DNA of 64,000 bases from Ectopseudomonas alcaliphila (GTDB lineage: Bacteria; Pseudomonadota; Gammaproteobacteria; Pseudomonadales; Pseudomonadaceae), in NCBI RefSeq assembly GCF_900101755.1, contig NZ_FNAE01000001.1, positions 620,001-684,000 of the forward strand, read 5' to 3'. Below, in pieces: positions 8,239 to 18,169 of the stretch (its first letter is position 1; each line of letters begins with the position of its first letter). A model generated the notes under the pieces. The model saw only the letters and a program-made list of their open reading frames with translations. It did no database searches and was not told the DNA's origin. Made by a program: the position numbers and the translations under genes.

Positions 8239-9384
8239 TCAGATACAGTCCGCAATCTGTCGCGCAAGTTTCTGCGCGCGGGGGTCCATCAAGACGAACG
8301 GTCCTAGATTGTTGGTGACAAAACCGAATGCCAGGTCCCGTTCCGGGTCGGCAAACCCGCTGGAACCCCCGGCACCGGGATGACCGAAGGCCTTGCTGCC
8401 CATGCCATAGGTGGCGTTGGCCACGTCGGCCTGATCGAGCATGCAACCCAGCCCGAAACGCGTGCGGGTCAGCAGGGTCTTGTCGTCACCGACACTGTGC
8501 TCACGGGTCATTTCGCCCAGCAGCTCGGCATCGAGCAGGCTGCCGTCGAGCAGGCCGGCATAGAAGCCCGCCAGGCTGCGCGCGTTGCCGTGTCCATTGG
8601 CGGCCGGTTGCTGCATGCGCCGCCATTCGGGCTTGTTGGTGCTGGTCATGATCGACGGCGGGTTGGTGAACGAACGCGTACTCATGGCATGGGCGTCACT
8701 CATCATCACCTTGAGCAGGCGCTGAGCGGCGGCATCGCCGAGGTTGCCCTTGCCGCGAGCGATATGGGCGACGCGGTCGAACTCGCTGTCAGCCAGGCCG
8801 ACATGAAAATCCAGCTCCAGGGGCTTGGCGATGCGCGCGGCGATGCTCTCGCCTGGACCACGGCCTTCCACGCGGCGAATCAGCTCACCGATCAGCCAGC
8901 CATAGGTAATGGGCGCGTAGCCATGGCCCTCACCCAGCGGCCACCAGGGCTCTTCAGCCGCCAGCGCGCTGGTCATGGTCTGCCAGTCGTACAGCGCCTC
9001 GGCGGGCAACGCCTGACGCAAAGCCGGCAAGCCCGCCTGATGGCAGAGCAGATGACGCACGCTGATGCGCTGCTTGCCGGCTGCTGCGAACTCAGGCCAG
9101 TAGCGCGCCACTGGTGCATCCAGATCGAGCTTGCCTTCGCCCACTAGCTGCAAGGCCACCACGGCGGCGAAGGGTTTAGTGCAGGAGAACAGATTGGCGA
9201 TGGTGTCGCTGTGCCAGGCCTGCTGGCCGTCCTTGTCCATGACTCCGGCCCACAGGTCGACCACGGTTTCACCGCCGACCTTCACGCACAGGGCCGCGCC
9301 CCGCTCCTGCGCGTCATCGAACAACGCGGCGAATGCGTCCCTCACCGCTTCGAAGCGCAAGTCGAAATAGCCCTGAATCTGCAC
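8239..9384 (-). CDS. EstB-type serine esterase/beta-lactamase-fold hydrolase
   Basis: A 381-residue family VIII carboxylesterase/class C beta-lactamase-like enzyme. The SxxK motif is SCTK at residues 67-70, the second motif is in YAPITYGWLIGEL, and a glycine-rich segment near the end (HPGAGGSSGFADPE) replaces the KTG motif, as in EstB esterases. No signal peptide is seen. It starts with GTG, with AGGAGA six bases upstream. It is divergent from the Mrp operon. Ester hydrolysis is more likely than lactamase activity; the natural substrate is unknown. Confidence 0.85.
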   Translation of the reverse strand: MQIQGYFDLRFEAVRDAFAALFDDAQERGAALCVKVGGETVVDLWAGVMDKDGQQAWHSDTIANLFSCTKPFAAVVALQLVGEGKLDLDAPVARYWPEFAAAGKQRISVRHLLCHQAGLPALRQALPAEALYDWQTMTSALAAEEPWWPLGEGHGYAPITYGWLIGELIRRVEGRGPGESIAARIAKPLELDFHVGLADSEFDRVAHIARGKGNLGDAAAQRLLKVMMSDAHAMSTRSFTNPPSIMTSTNKPEWRRMQQPAANGHGNARSLAGFYAGLLDGSLLDAELLGEMTREHSVGDDKTLLTRTRFGLGCMLDQADVANATYGMGSKAFGHPGAGGSSGFADPERDLAFGFVTNNLGPFVLMDPRAQKLARQIADCI

Positions 9385-9604
9385 GCTGCTCTCCTGTTTC
9401 TCTGCTTGGCTCTAAGCTGCCAATGATGACAGCCGCTTATCATGCAATGTTCTGAAACTTCATAAAATAGCGATCTTCGATTGGTTTTTCCTATGATGAA
9501 ACAAATGCGGCCTGATATGACCGATACGCCCTGAATAGCGCAACTGCGGTGTGTATGTGGTCGTCAGGCCGTCTTGGATTCGACGCTCGGCACAGGAGAA
9601 ACGA

Positions 9605-12325
9605 GTGCTCTACCTACTGTCCCTGATCGCCTTGGCTGCCATCATGGCACCCGGCCTGACGCGCTTGTTGGGTGCTCGCACAGGCTGGCTGTTGATGCTG
9701 GCGCCGCTGGTGGCCTTCATCTGGTTCGTCCAACAGATTCCGCTGATCGCCGGCGGCGGCGCCGTGATGCAGAGCCTGAGTTGGATCCCGGCACTGGGTA
9801 TCAACCTGAGCCTGCGCCTGGACGGCCTCTCGCTGCTGTTTGCACTGCTAATCAGCGGTATCGGCAGCCTGATCGTGCTGTACGCCGGCAGTTATCTGTC
9901 CAGCCACGCCCACCTGGGTCGCTTTCACGCCTATTTGCTGGTGTTCATGCTGGCGATGCTCGGCTTGGTGCTGGCCGACGACCTGGTGGCGATGTTCGTG
10001 TTCTGGGAGCTGACCAGTATCGCCTCCTTCCTGCTGATCAGTTTTCAACACGACAAGGCGGTATCACGTCGCGCGGCGCTGCAGGCGCTGCTGATCACCG
10101 GCGGCGGCGGCCTGGCGTTGCTCGCGGGGCTGATCCTGCTCGGCGGCGCGACCGGCAACTGGCAGTTCTCCAACCTCAGCGCCGAGCAGATCGAAGGCCA
10201 TGTACTGCTGCCAGCGATCATTGCTCTGGTTCTGCTGGGCTGCTTCACCAAATCGGCGCAGGTGCCCTTCCATCTGTGGCTGCCCAACGCGATGAACGCG
10301 CCGACGCCCGTGTCGGCCTATCTGCACTCGGCGACCATGGTCAAGGCCGGTATCTACCTGCTGGCCCGGCTCAACCCGGTGCTCGGCGGCTCCGTCGGCT
10401 GGGGCACCCTGCTGATTACCTTCGGCGCAGCCACTGCGGTGCTCGGCGCCTTCCTGGCCTTCCGCCAGACCGACCTCAAGCGCTTGCTGGCGTACACCAC
10501 GGTTACCGTGCTGGGCCAGCTGACCATGCTGATCGGCACCAACACCAGCTATGGCCTGCAGGCATTCGTGCTCTATCTGGTGGCGCACTCTCTATATAAA
10601 GGCGCGCTGTTCATGGCGGTCGGTGCAATCGACCACGCCACCGGTACCCGCGAGCTGGCACGCCTCGGCGGTTTGATCCGTTTCATGCCGCTGACCGGCG
10701 CTGCCGTGGCCCTGGCGGCATTCTCCAATGCCGGCCTGCCGCCGTTCTTCGGCTTCATCGCCAAGGAGTTCAAGTACACCGGCCTGATCGAGATGGGTTA
10801 CATCGGCTGGGCAGTGACCTTGGTAATGATCCTCACCAACGCCCTGCTGTTCGCGGCTGCCTGCCTGGTATTCCTGCAGACCTTCCTCGGCAAGCAAGGC
10901 GACTATCCGCGCACGCCGCATGAGGTCGGCCTGCCAATGTGGCTGGGGCCGATGCTGCTGGCCATCGGCGGTTTCCTGCTCGGCGCCTGGAATGCCTGGC
11001 CGGAAACCTGGCTGGTGAACAACGCGGTGCAGGCAGTGGCGCGCGGCCCGGTGGATGTGCATCTGTATCTGTGGGGTGGCATCACCCCTGCGCTGCTGGC
11101 CAGTCTGCTGACCGTGTCGCTGGGCGTGCTGTTCTACGTGATGCGCGACAAAGTCAGACTGCTGCTCGATCGCGCCAACGCGGCCTGGAACGTCAGTGGC
11201 GACCTGCTCTGGGATCGCCTGCTCAAGCGCGTATTTCATGTCGCCGGCCTGCTGGCCGCACGCTTCCAGCACGGCTCGTTGCGCCAACACCTGGTATTGC
11301 TGGCCCTGGCGGTCGGCGGCCTGTTGGCGGTCGGCCTGTTGCCGGCCCTGCCGCAACTGCTGCAGGGCAGTTACAGCCCGATCTCGCCACTGGGCCTGGC
11401 CGGCTGCCTGTTGGCACTGGCTGGCGGCGTGGCAGCGGCGTTCCTGCCCGGCCGCCTGACCCTGCTGGCGGCCCTTGGCGCCTGCGGCCTGGGCTTGGCA
11501 CTGGTGTTCATCTCGGTCAATGCGCCGGACGTGGCGATGACCCAGCTGATGGTAGAAACCCTCAGCCTGATCTTCCTCGCCCTGGTGTTCCGCAAGATGC
11601 CCACCGTTCCAGCCAGCGGCGCACGCGCACCCTGGAAACGCCGTCTGCACGCCAGCGTGGCGATCCTCTTCGGCCTCAGCGTGACCGGCGCCCTGCTGCT
11701 GGCGGTGAGCCTGCCACTGCCGGGCGAAATCGCCCAGTGGTATCAGGCCAACAGCCTGCCGGGCGGCCACGGGCATAACGTGGTCAACGTGATCCTGGTG
11801 GACTTCCGCGCCTTCGATACCCTCGGTGAGATCCTCGTCGTCGCCCTCTCCGCCCTTGCCGCCGCCAGCCTGTTGGGCAGCGGCAGACGTATCGGCAAGG
11901 AACACGGCGGCGAAGACGCCTTCACCTCGCCCCTGCTGCGCCAGGGCCTGCGCCCACTGGCCTGGCTGATGATGGCCGCCTCGCTGCTGCTGCTGTGGCG
12001 CGGCCACAACCTGCCGGGCGGTGGTTTCATCGGCGGCCTGGTGGCGGCCTGCGGCCTGATCCTGCTGGTGCTGACCTACGGCCACGGGCAGATTCGCCGG
12101 GTGCTACCCGTTGCACCTGTGCAACTGATCGGTATCGGCCTGGGCTGCGCGGCGGGCGCCGGCATTCTGGGCCTGATCGCGGGCAGCGCCTTTCTTACCG
12201 GTCTCTGGACCTTCCCCGGCGGGCTGCCGCTGGGCACGCCCCTGCTCTTCGATATCGGCGTATTCCTCACCGTGTTCGGCTCCGCCCTGCACATGATCGA
12301 CAAGCTGACGGGAGTTCGCCAGTAA
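9605..12325 (+). CDS. mrpA: Na+/H+ antiporter subunit A (MrpA, fused to MrpB-like domain)
   Basis: Largest subunit of the Mrp/Mnh/Sha/Pha multisubunit cation/proton antiporter in the inner membrane, about 906 residues with some 20 membrane segments. The N-terminal two-thirds is homologous to the NuoL/ND5 proton-pumping subunit (FVFWELTSIASFLLISF, NAMNAPTPVSAYLHSATMVKAG). The C-terminal part carries the MrpB-like domain with GHNLPGGGFIGGLVAA, so no separate mrpB gene is needed. I choose the GTG at 9605, with AGGAGA five bases upstream; the reading frame stays open 18 codons further. First gene of a six-gene operon with overlapping starts and stops. Confidence 0.95.
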   Translation: MLYLLSLIALAAIMAPGLTRLLGARTGWLLMLAPLVAFIWFVQQIPLIAGGGAVMQSLSWIPALGINLSLRLDGLSLLFALLISGIGSLIVLYAGSYLSSHAHLGRFHAYLLVFMLAMLGLVLADDLVAMFVFWELTSIASFLLISFQHDKAVSRRAALQALLITGGGGLALLAGLILLGGATGNWQFSNLSAEQIEGHVLLPAIIALVLLGCFTKSAQVPFHLWLPNAMNAPTPVSAYLHSATMVKAGIYLLARLNPVLGGSVGWGTLLITFGAATAVLGAFLAFRQTDLKRLLAYTTVTVLGQLTMLIGTNTSYGLQAFVLYLVAHSLYKGALFMAVGAIDHATGTRELARLGGLIRFMPLTGAAVALAAFSNAGLPPFFGFIAKEFKYTGLIEMGYIGWAVTLVMILTNALLFAAACLVFLQTFLGKQGDYPRTPHEVGLPMWLGPMLLAIGGFLLGAWNAWPETWLVNNAVQAVARGPVDVHLYLWGGITPALLASLLTVSLGVLFYVMRDKVRLLLDRANAAWNVSGDLLWDRLLKRVFHVAGLLAARFQHGSLRQHLVLLALAVGGLLAVGLLPALPQLLQGSYSPISPLGLAGCLLALAGGVAAAFLPGRLTLLAALGACGLGLALVFISVNAPDVAMTQLMVETLSLIFLALVFRKMPTVPASGARAPWKRRLHASVAILFGLSVTGALLLAVSLPLPGEIAQWYQANSLPGGHGHNVVNVILVDFRAFDTLGEILVVALSALAAASLLGSGRRIGKEHGGEDAFTSPLLRQGLRPLAWLMMAASLLLLWRGHNLPGGGFIGGLVAACGLILLVLTYGHGQIRRVLPVAPVQLIGIGLGCAAGAGILGLIAGSAFLTGLWTFPGGLPLGTPLLFDIGVFLTVFGSALHMIDKLTGVRQ

Positions 12326-12729
12326 TGGAATGGCTAGCCGCAATCACTACCGGAGGCCTGGCAGGTCTGGGCCTGTGGATGCTTCTGGACCGCAACCTCA
12401 AGCGCGTCGTGTTGGGCGTGGTGGTCCTGGGTAACGCAATCAACCTGGGAGTGCTCACCGCCGGGCGCTTCTTCGGCGAACGCCCCGCGTTCGTCGAGGC
12501 TGGCAACGCTGCCAGCACCGCCAACCCGTTGCCGCAGGCACTGGTGCTAACCGCCATCGTCATCGGTTTCAGCCTGTTCATTTTCGCCCTGGCGCTGCTC
12601 AAGCGCACCCGCGAATTGCATGGCGACAAGACCACCGACTCGGTCAGCTCGATTACCGAGCAACCGGCGCCGGACTGGCATGACAGCGAGCATGAACGCG
12701 ACGCCAATGGCGCGGAGGCTCGCCGATGA
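12325..12729 (+). CDS. mrpC: Na+/H+ antiporter subunit C
   Basis: NuoK-like small membrane subunit of the Mrp complex, 134 residues with three membrane segments (including VVLGVVVLGNAINLGVL and LVLTAIVIGFSLFIFALALL) and a hydrophilic C-terminal tail. The ATG shares a base with the mrpA stop codon (TAATG), indicating translational coupling. The 3' end overlaps the mrpD start by four bases. Confidence 0.94.
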   Translation: MEWLAAITTGGLAGLGLWMLLDRNLKRVVLGVVVLGNAINLGVLTAGRFFGERPAFVEAGNAASTANPLPQALVLTAIVIGFSLFIFALALLKRTRELHGDKTTDSVSSITEQPAPDWHDSEHERDANGAEARR

Positions 12730-14222
12730 ATCACGCGTTACTCGTTGCGCCGATCCTCGTGCCCCTGTGCAGCCTGCTGCTGGCGATCATCCTGCGCCGC
12801 CACCTGCTGGCCGTGCGCGTGCTCAGCCTGAGCGGCACGGTGCTGCTGCTGGTAGTGGGCCTGGTACTGGTCTGGCAGGCCGCACAGGGCGTGGTGCTCA
12901 GCGGTCAGGTCGGCAGCTGGCAGGCGCCGTTCGGCATCAGCCTGGTGATCGACCGGCTGTCGGCGGTGATGATCGCCATCAGCGCCCTGGTCGCACTGGT
13001 CACCCTGCTCTATGGCGTTGCCAAGAACAACGACAGCAAGATCGGTCGCGACTTCCATCTGTTCATCCAGGGCCTGCTGACCGGTATCTGCGGCGCCTTC
13101 ATCACCGCCGACATCTTCAACCTGTACGTCTGGTTCGAGGTGCTGCTGATCGCCTCCTTCGCCCTGATGGCGCTTGGCGGTGGCAGCCGCAGGCTGGCCG
13201 GCAGCATGACCTACGTGGCGCTGAACCTGTTTGCCACGCTGATCTTCCTGCTCTCCGCCGGGCTGGTCTACGGCGCCAGCGGCACGCTGAACATGGGTGA
13301 GCTGGCGGTGATCATGCGCAGCGGTGAGGCGCCACCGGGGGTGACACCGGCGCTGCTGCTGATGCTGCTGGCCTTCGCCATCAAGGCCGCGCTGTTCCCG
13401 GTGTTCGGCTGGCTGCCGGCCACCTATCACGTTGCACTGACCGCGGTTTCGGCGATGTTCGCCGGCCTGCTGACCAAGGTGGGGGTGTACGCGCTGATTC
13501 GTCTGGTGACCCTGCTCTGGCCGGAGTACGGCCTGCCGCATCAACTGCTGCTGTGGGTCGCCTGCGCCACCATGCTGGTGGGGGTGCTGGGCGCGGCGGC
13601 GCAGACCGAGGTACGGCGCATTCTGTCGTTCCACATCGTCAGCCAGGTCGGCTACATGATCCTCGGCCTTGCCCTGGCCACGCCGCTGGCGCTGGCCGGC
13701 GCGGTGTTTTACCTGATCCACCATATCGTGGTGAAAGCCAACCTGTTCTTCATCGGTGGCGTGGCGGCGCGCATCTGCGGCTCCGAACGTCTGGCCGACA
13801 TGGGCGGGCTCTATCGGCGCATGCCCTGGCTGGCGCTGCTGTTCGCCATTCCGGCGCTGTCTCTGGCAGGCATTCCACCGCTGTCCGGGTTCTGGGCCAA
13901 GTTCCTGCTGGTCAAGGCCAGTCTGGATGCAGCCGCCTGGTGGGCGGCGGGCATCGCCCTGCTGACCGGCGTGTTCACCTTGCTGTCGATGAACAAGATC
14001 TGGAACGAAGCCTTTCTCAAACCTCATCCACGAGGTGAAGAGGCGCTGCACGCGGTTACCGGCATGCGCGCTGCCTGGCTGGGCATGAGCGCCCTGGCGC
14101 TGCTGACCGTGCTGATCGGTTTGGGCGCCGGCCCGCTGATCGACTACGCCGTGGCTGCCGCTGCGCAACTCGCCGACCCGCAAGCCTATCTGCAACCCTT
14201 TACCGGCGCAGGAGGTACCTGA
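12726..14222 (+). CDS. mrpD: Na+/H+ antiporter subunit D
   Basis: Proton-translocating NuoM/NuoN-like subunit, 498 residues and about 14 membrane helices. Family stretches include NLYVWFEVLLIASFALMALG, the Lys-containing FAIKAALFPVFGWLPATYH, and IPPLSGFWAKFLLVKA. The start overlaps mrpC by ATGA, and the stop overlaps the mrpE start by one base. Confidence 0.96.
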   Translation: MNHALLVAPILVPLCSLLLAIILRRHLLAVRVLSLSGTVLLLVVGLVLVWQAAQGVVLSGQVGSWQAPFGISLVIDRLSAVMIAISALVALVTLLYGVAKNNDSKIGRDFHLFIQGLLTGICGAFITADIFNLYVWFEVLLIASFALMALGGGSRRLAGSMTYVALNLFATLIFLLSAGLVYGASGTLNMGELAVIMRSGEAPPGVTPALLLMLLAFAIKAALFPVFGWLPATYHVALTAVSAMFAGLLTKVGVYALIRLVTLLWPEYGLPHQLLLWVACATMLVGVLGAAAQTEVRRILSFHIVSQVGYMILGLALATPLALAGAVFYLIHHIVVKANLFFIGGVAARICGSERLADMGGLYRRMPWLALLFAIPALSLAGIPPLSGFWAKFLLVKASLDAAAWWAAGIALLTGVFTLLSMNKIWNEAFLKPHPRGEEALHAVTGMRAAWLGMSALALLTVLIGLGAGPLIDYAVAAAAQLADPQAYLQPFTGAGGT

Positions 14223-14719
14223 TGCTGTTTCTCGTCCATTTGCTGGCCAGCGCTGGCCTGGCCTGGAGCCTAGGCGCCGGTCATCTGGGTGGCGGTCTGC
14301 TGGCCTTCGCCCTGCTCTACCTGATCGTTCGCCTGCTGGGATTGGCAGTCCAGCGCCTTGGCCGTTACGCCCGGAGCCTGGAGCATGGCGTCAGCTTCTG
14401 CCTGTGGTTCATCGCTCAGGTGTTCCTCGCGACTTACCACGTCGCCACTCTGGTACTGGCACGCCGGGTCGAAGTGGAGCCGGCCGTACTGGCCTACCCG
14501 GTGACCCGCCGGGAGGTGGACAAGGTCACCCTGCTCGGCACCCTGCTGACCCTGACACCCGGCACCCTGGCCCTGGACTATGACGAGGAGCAGGGCTTGC
14601 TGTATATCCACGCCCTCGATGCCCGTCGCCGTGAGGACGTGACTGAAATCCTCATCGAGCTGGAACGCCGCCTGCTGGCCTGGCTCGACGCCGGCAAAGC
14701 CGAAGGAGTAACGCCATGA
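14222..14719 (+). CDS. mrpE: Na+/H+ antiporter subunit E
   Basis: MrpE-type subunit, 165 residues: two or three membrane helices in the N-terminal half and a soluble C-terminal domain containing VTLLGTLLTLTPGTLALDYD, a conserved family stretch. It may help assemble the complex. AGGAGG stands just before the start. It overlaps mrpD and mrpF. Confidence 0.94.
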   Translation: MLFLVHLLASAGLAWSLGAGHLGGGLLAFALLYLIVRLLGLAVQRLGRYARSLEHGVSFCLWFIAQVFLATYHVATLVLARRVEVEPAVLAYPVTRREVDKVTLLGTLLTLTPGTLALDYDEEQGLLYIHALDARRREDVTEILIELERRLLAWLDAGKAEGVTP

Positions 14720-15027
14720 CCCTGCACCTGGCTGGAGCAGCCTGGGTACTGCCCTTGGCCGCAACCTTGCTGGCACTGAGCGGTTTGATCAGCCTCTATC
14801 GCCTGTTGCGCGGGCCAAGCCGTCCGGATCGGGCGGTGGCCATCGACGCCCTCACCTTGCTGGCGGTCGCCGCCATGGCACTGCTGTGCCTGATGCGCGG
14901 CGAGGCGCTGTTCATCGACGTCGCCGTGCTGCTGGCACTGGTGTCGTTTCTCGGCACGGCGGCCTTTGCCTTCCTGTTCGACGATGCCCACAGCCAGATG
15001 CCGGAAAAACGCGAGGAACACCGATGA
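14716..15027 (+). CDS. mrpF: Na+/H+ antiporter subunit F
   Basis: Three-helix MrpF subunit, 103 residues, with the family segment RLLRGPSRPDRAVAIDALTL and a membrane helix carrying VAVLLALVSFLGTAAFAF. It overlaps both neighbours by four bases (ATGA), so it is translated in step with mrpE and mrpG. Confidence 0.94.
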   Translation: MTLHLAGAAWVLPLAATLLALSGLISLYRLLRGPSRPDRAVAIDALTLLAVAAMALLCLMRGEALFIDVAVLLALVSFLGTAAFAFLFDDAHSQMPEKREEHR

Positions 15028-15365
15028 ACGAAGTACAAGCCTGGCTGGCCTCGCTGCTGGTGCTGAGCGGCGCGGTGATCTCTCTGCTCGGCGCCATTGG
15101 CGTGCTGCGCCTGCCCGATAGCTACAGCCGCATGCATGCGGCGAGCAAGGCCGGGGTGCTCGGCGCCGTGCTGCTACTTGGCGCAGTGGCCTTGGCCAGC
15201 AGTGGCGAACTGGCGCTGGAGGCCTTTATCGGCCTGCTGATTCTGTTGGCCAGCGCCCCGCTGGCTGCTCACGCCATCGCCCGCGCCGCACACCGCGCCG
15301 GTATCCGGCCGACGCTGGGTCGTTTGGGCGATGAGCTGGAACAGCGCAACAGAGGCGGCGAATAG
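15024..15365 (+). CDS. mrpG: Na+/H+ antiporter subunit G
   Basis: MrpG-type subunit of 113 residues with three membrane helices and the family hallmark GAIGVLRLPDSYSRMHAASK. It is the last gene of the operon. Its stop is only five bases from the convergent dinG stop, with no visible hairpin terminator between, so antisense read-through in either direction is possible. Confidence 0.94.
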   Translation: MNEVQAWLASLLVLSGAVISLLGAIGVLRLPDSYSRMHAASKAGVLGAVLLLGAVALASSGELALEAFIGLLILLASAPLAAHAIARAAHRAGIRPTLGRLGDELEQRNRGGE

Positions 15366-15370
15366 GTCGC

Positions 15371-17515
15371 TCAATCGATCTGTCGGCGGAACGGCGGCAG
15401 AGCATTGAGGATGGCCTTGCCGTAACGCTGAGTGACCACACGCCGATCCAGCAGGGTGATGGTGCCGCGGTCGGCCTCGGTGCGCAGCAGGCGGCCGCAA
15501 GCCTGCACCAGGCGCAGCGAAGCGTCCGGCACGGCGATTTCCATGAAGGGATTGCCACCACGCGCCTCGATCCATTCGGCCAGTGCCGCTTCCACCGGAT
15601 CGTCCGGCACGGCGAAGGGAATCTTGGCGATCACCACATGCTCGCAGTAGGCCCCCGGCAGGTCGACGCCTTCGGCGAAACTGGCCAGGCCGAACAGCAC
15701 GCTTTCCTCGCCTGAATCGACGCGCGCCTTGTGCTTGTTCAGGGTCTCCTGCTTGGACAGGTTGCCCTGGATGAACACGCGTTTGCGCCAGTCGCGATCC
15801 AGGCCGTCGAACACGTCCTGCATCTGTTTGCGCGAAGAGAACAGCACCAGCGTACCGCGACTGCCTGCCACCAGCCCCGGCAACTCGCGGATGATGGCCG
15901 CAGTATGCACCGCAGCCTCACGCGGATCGGCCTTGAGGTCGGGCACGCGCAGCAGGCCGGCATCGGCATGATGGAAGGGGCTCGGCACAATGGCCGCGAC
16001 CGCAGCCTTGGGCAGCCCGGCACGCATACGGTAACGATCGAAGGTGCCCAGCGCGGTGAGCGTGGCGGAGGTCACCAGGGCGCCGTAGGCGACGTTCCAC
16101 AGGTTGCGGCGCAAGGTCTCGGCCGCCAGGATCGGGCTGGCGTTGACCTCGATGTCGAACAGCGCACCGCTCTCGGCCAGGGTCAGCCAGCGCGCCATGG
16201 GCGGGCTTTCCTCAGGGTCTTCAGCGGTGAAGGCCAGCCACAGCTCCCAGTTGCCCTTGGCCCGCGCCATCAGGCTGCCGAACAGCGGGTACCACTCCTC
16301 GGCCTGATGACTGGCGATGCCCACGGCGCCCTCGCCATCCATCGCTTCCTTGAGCAGCTCGGTAACGCCGGTGAACAGGTCATTGAGCTTGGAAAAACCC
16401 TTCTTCAACTCCAGACCCAGTTCGGTCAGGTGCTCCGGCACCACGCCACCGACGAAGCGGTGACGCGGGCGCTCGCGCCCTTCCATGTCTTCACCGGCCT
16501 TGAAGTCGGCGATCTGCTCGCAGGCGGCGAACATGAATTGCTGCTGGGTCTTCAGCTCGCGGGCCAGCTCCGGCACCTGCTCGATAAGTCGCCCGAGATC
16601 GCCCGGCAGCGGGTTCTGCGCCAGCAACTTGGTCAGGTTCTTGTCGATCTGGGTCAGCCAGTCGGCGGTCGAGCGCAGGCGCGTGAAATGGGCGAAGTGG
16701 CCGATGGCCTTGTCCGGCAGGTGATGGCCTTCGTCGAATACGTAGATGGTTTCGCGCGGGTCGGGCAGTACCGCACCGCCACCAAGGGCCAGGTCGGCCA
16801 GCACCATGTCGTGGTTGGTGACGATCACGTCGACCTTGCCCATGCCCTCGCGCGCCTTGTAGAAGGCACACTGCTGGAAGTTCGGGCAGTGGCGGTTGGT
16901 GCACTGGCTGTGATCGGTGGTCAGTTGCGCCCAGCGCACGTCCTCCAGCTCCTCCGGCCAACTGTCGCGGTCACCATCCCACTTGTTGCCGGCGAGTTTC
17001 TCGATCATTGCGGTGAACAGCTTCTGGCCCTGTTCATCCACGTCGATGCGAAAGCCTTCTTCCTCGAACAACTGTGCGGTGGCGCTCTGCGCGGCGCCGT
17101 CCTGCAGCAGGTGGTCGAGTTTGGACAGACACAGGTAACGCCCACGGCCCTTGGCCAGGGCGAAGCTGAAGTTCAGGCCGCTGTTGCGCAACAGATCCGG
17201 CAGATCCTTGTGCACGATCTGCTCCTGCAGCGCCACGGTGGCGGTGGCGATCACCAGGCGCTTGCCAGCAGCCTTGGCCGTGGGAATGGTGGCCAGGCTA
17301 TAGGCCACGGTCTTGCCGGTACCCGTGCCCGCCTCGACCGCAACCACGGCTGGATCGCCCAGACGCTTGCCCTCGTCATCGGTCTTGATGGTGCCGAGCA
17401 CCTTGGCGATCTCAGCGATCATCAGCCGCTGGCCGTAACGCGGCTTGAGCGACTTGGCCTCGAGAAAGCGCGAGTAGGCGCCCTGGATCTGGGACTTGAG
17501 TTCGGTACTGAGCAT
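15371..17515 (-). CDS. dinG: ATP-dependent DNA helicase DinG
   Basis: Superfamily 2, XPD-like 5'-3' DNA helicase that unwinds R-loops and forked DNA; typically SOS-induced. The 714-residue product has Walker A EAGTGTGKT at residues 61-69, the DEGH box in VFDEGHHLPDKA, and a cysteine cluster (one in YLCLSK, three in CTNRHCPNFQQC) of the kind that ligates a 4Fe-4S cluster. Motif VI residues are in VQACGRLLRTEADRG. The start at 17515 matches the family N-terminus; 20 more codons are open upstream but are unlikely to be used. I did not find a convincing LexA box. Confidence 0.94.
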   Translation of the reverse strand: MLSTELKSQIQGAYSRFLEAKSLKPRYGQRLMIAEIAKVLGTIKTDDEGKRLGDPAVVAVEAGTGTGKTVAYSLATIPTAKAAGKRLVIATATVALQEQIVHKDLPDLLRNSGLNFSFALAKGRGRYLCLSKLDHLLQDGAAQSATAQLFEEEGFRIDVDEQGQKLFTAMIEKLAGNKWDGDRDSWPEELEDVRWAQLTTDHSQCTNRHCPNFQQCAFYKAREGMGKVDVIVTNHDMVLADLALGGGAVLPDPRETIYVFDEGHHLPDKAIGHFAHFTRLRSTADWLTQIDKNLTKLLAQNPLPGDLGRLIEQVPELARELKTQQQFMFAACEQIADFKAGEDMEGRERPRHRFVGGVVPEHLTELGLELKKGFSKLNDLFTGVTELLKEAMDGEGAVGIASHQAEEWYPLFGSLMARAKGNWELWLAFTAEDPEESPPMARWLTLAESGALFDIEVNASPILAAETLRRNLWNVAYGALVTSATLTALGTFDRYRMRAGLPKAAVAAIVPSPFHHADAGLLRVPDLKADPREAAVHTAAIIRELPGLVAGSRGTLVLFSSRKQMQDVFDGLDRDWRKRVFIQGNLSKQETLNKHKARVDSGEESVLFGLASFAEGVDLPGAYCEHVVIAKIPFAVPDDPVEAALAEWIEARGGNPFMEIAVPDASLRLVQACGRLLRTEADRGTITLLDRRVVTQRYGKAILNALPPFRRQID

Positions 17516-17655
17516 GGATTCTGAAACGAAAAAGGCTGGATAAATTTTCAGTATTCGCGGAGCGGCCGCTATCATAGCGCGCCTGTCGATCTGGCGCTGA
17601 CTCGCGTGCCAATCGAAGCGAACGAGCTGCCAAACGGACCCTCAGGAGATCCTGC

Positions 17656-18120
17656 ATGACACCCTACGCCCCGCTCTATGCGCTACACCTGCTGGCCGCC
17701 GTCGTCTGGGTCGGCGGCATGTTCTTCGCCTGGATGATTCTGCGCCCGGCAGCGGTCGAAACACTGGAGCCGCCAGCACGCCTGCGCCTGTGGCTGAGCG
17801 TGTTCAAACGCTTTTTCGTCTGGGTCTGGGTGGCGGTAGCGGCCCTGCCACTGAGCGGCCTGGGCATGCTGCACATGAGCTACAGCGGTTTCGACGCCGC
17901 ACCGCGCTACGTGCACATCATGATGGGACTGTATCTGGTGATGCTCGCCTTGTTCCTGCGTATTCAGGCATTGCAACTGCCGCAACTGCGTCGCGCCGTG
18001 GAGGCCGAAAACTGGCCTGCAGGCGGCGAGGTACTGGGACGAATTCGCAAGGTCGTGGGCAGCAACCTGCTGATCGGCCTGGCGCTGATGACGCTGGCGG
18101 CCATGCGCCCGTCATTCTGA
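17656..18120 (+). CDS. CopD-family four-helix membrane protein
   Basis: A 154-residue inner-membrane protein with four membrane helices. The first carries HLLAAVVWVGGMFFAW, with a His near residue 11, and the third includes HIMMGLYLVMLALFL; this resembles CopD/PcoD copper-resistance proteins and related haem-binding four-helix proteins. AGGAGA precedes the start. No copC or other copper genes lie nearby, so a copper role is only suggested. Confidence 0.7.
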   Translation: MTPYAPLYALHLLAAVVWVGGMFFAWMILRPAAVETLEPPARLRLWLSVFKRFFVWVWVAVAALPLSGLGMLHMSYSGFDAAPRYVHIMMGLYLVMLALFLRIQALQLPQLRRAVEAENWPAGGEVLGRIRKVVGSNLLIGLALMTLAAMRPSF

Positions 18121-18124
18121 TGGG

Positions 18125-18162
18125 CGGCTGCCTTCGTTTGCACATGAGAGCGAAGGCAGCCG
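18125..18162. terminator. bidirectional hairpin between convergent genes
   Basis: A perfect 12-bp inverted repeat (18125-18136 with 18151-18162) with a 14-nt loop fills the 49-bp gap between the CopD-like gene and the convergent collagen-like gene. It lacks a clear T-run on either side, so its strength as a terminator is uncertain. Confidence 0.55.
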
Positions 18163-18169
18163 CAGCTAT

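Noticed and set aside
9551..9604. ATG-initiated extension of mrpA
   Set aside because: The extra 18 residues are charged and unlike family N-termini; AGGAGA is placed for the GTG at 9605.
10592..12085. 497-codon minus-strand frame opposite mrpA
   Set aside because: Gln/His-rich translation typical of a shadow frame in high-GC coding DNA; lies wholly inside a clear membrane-protein gene.
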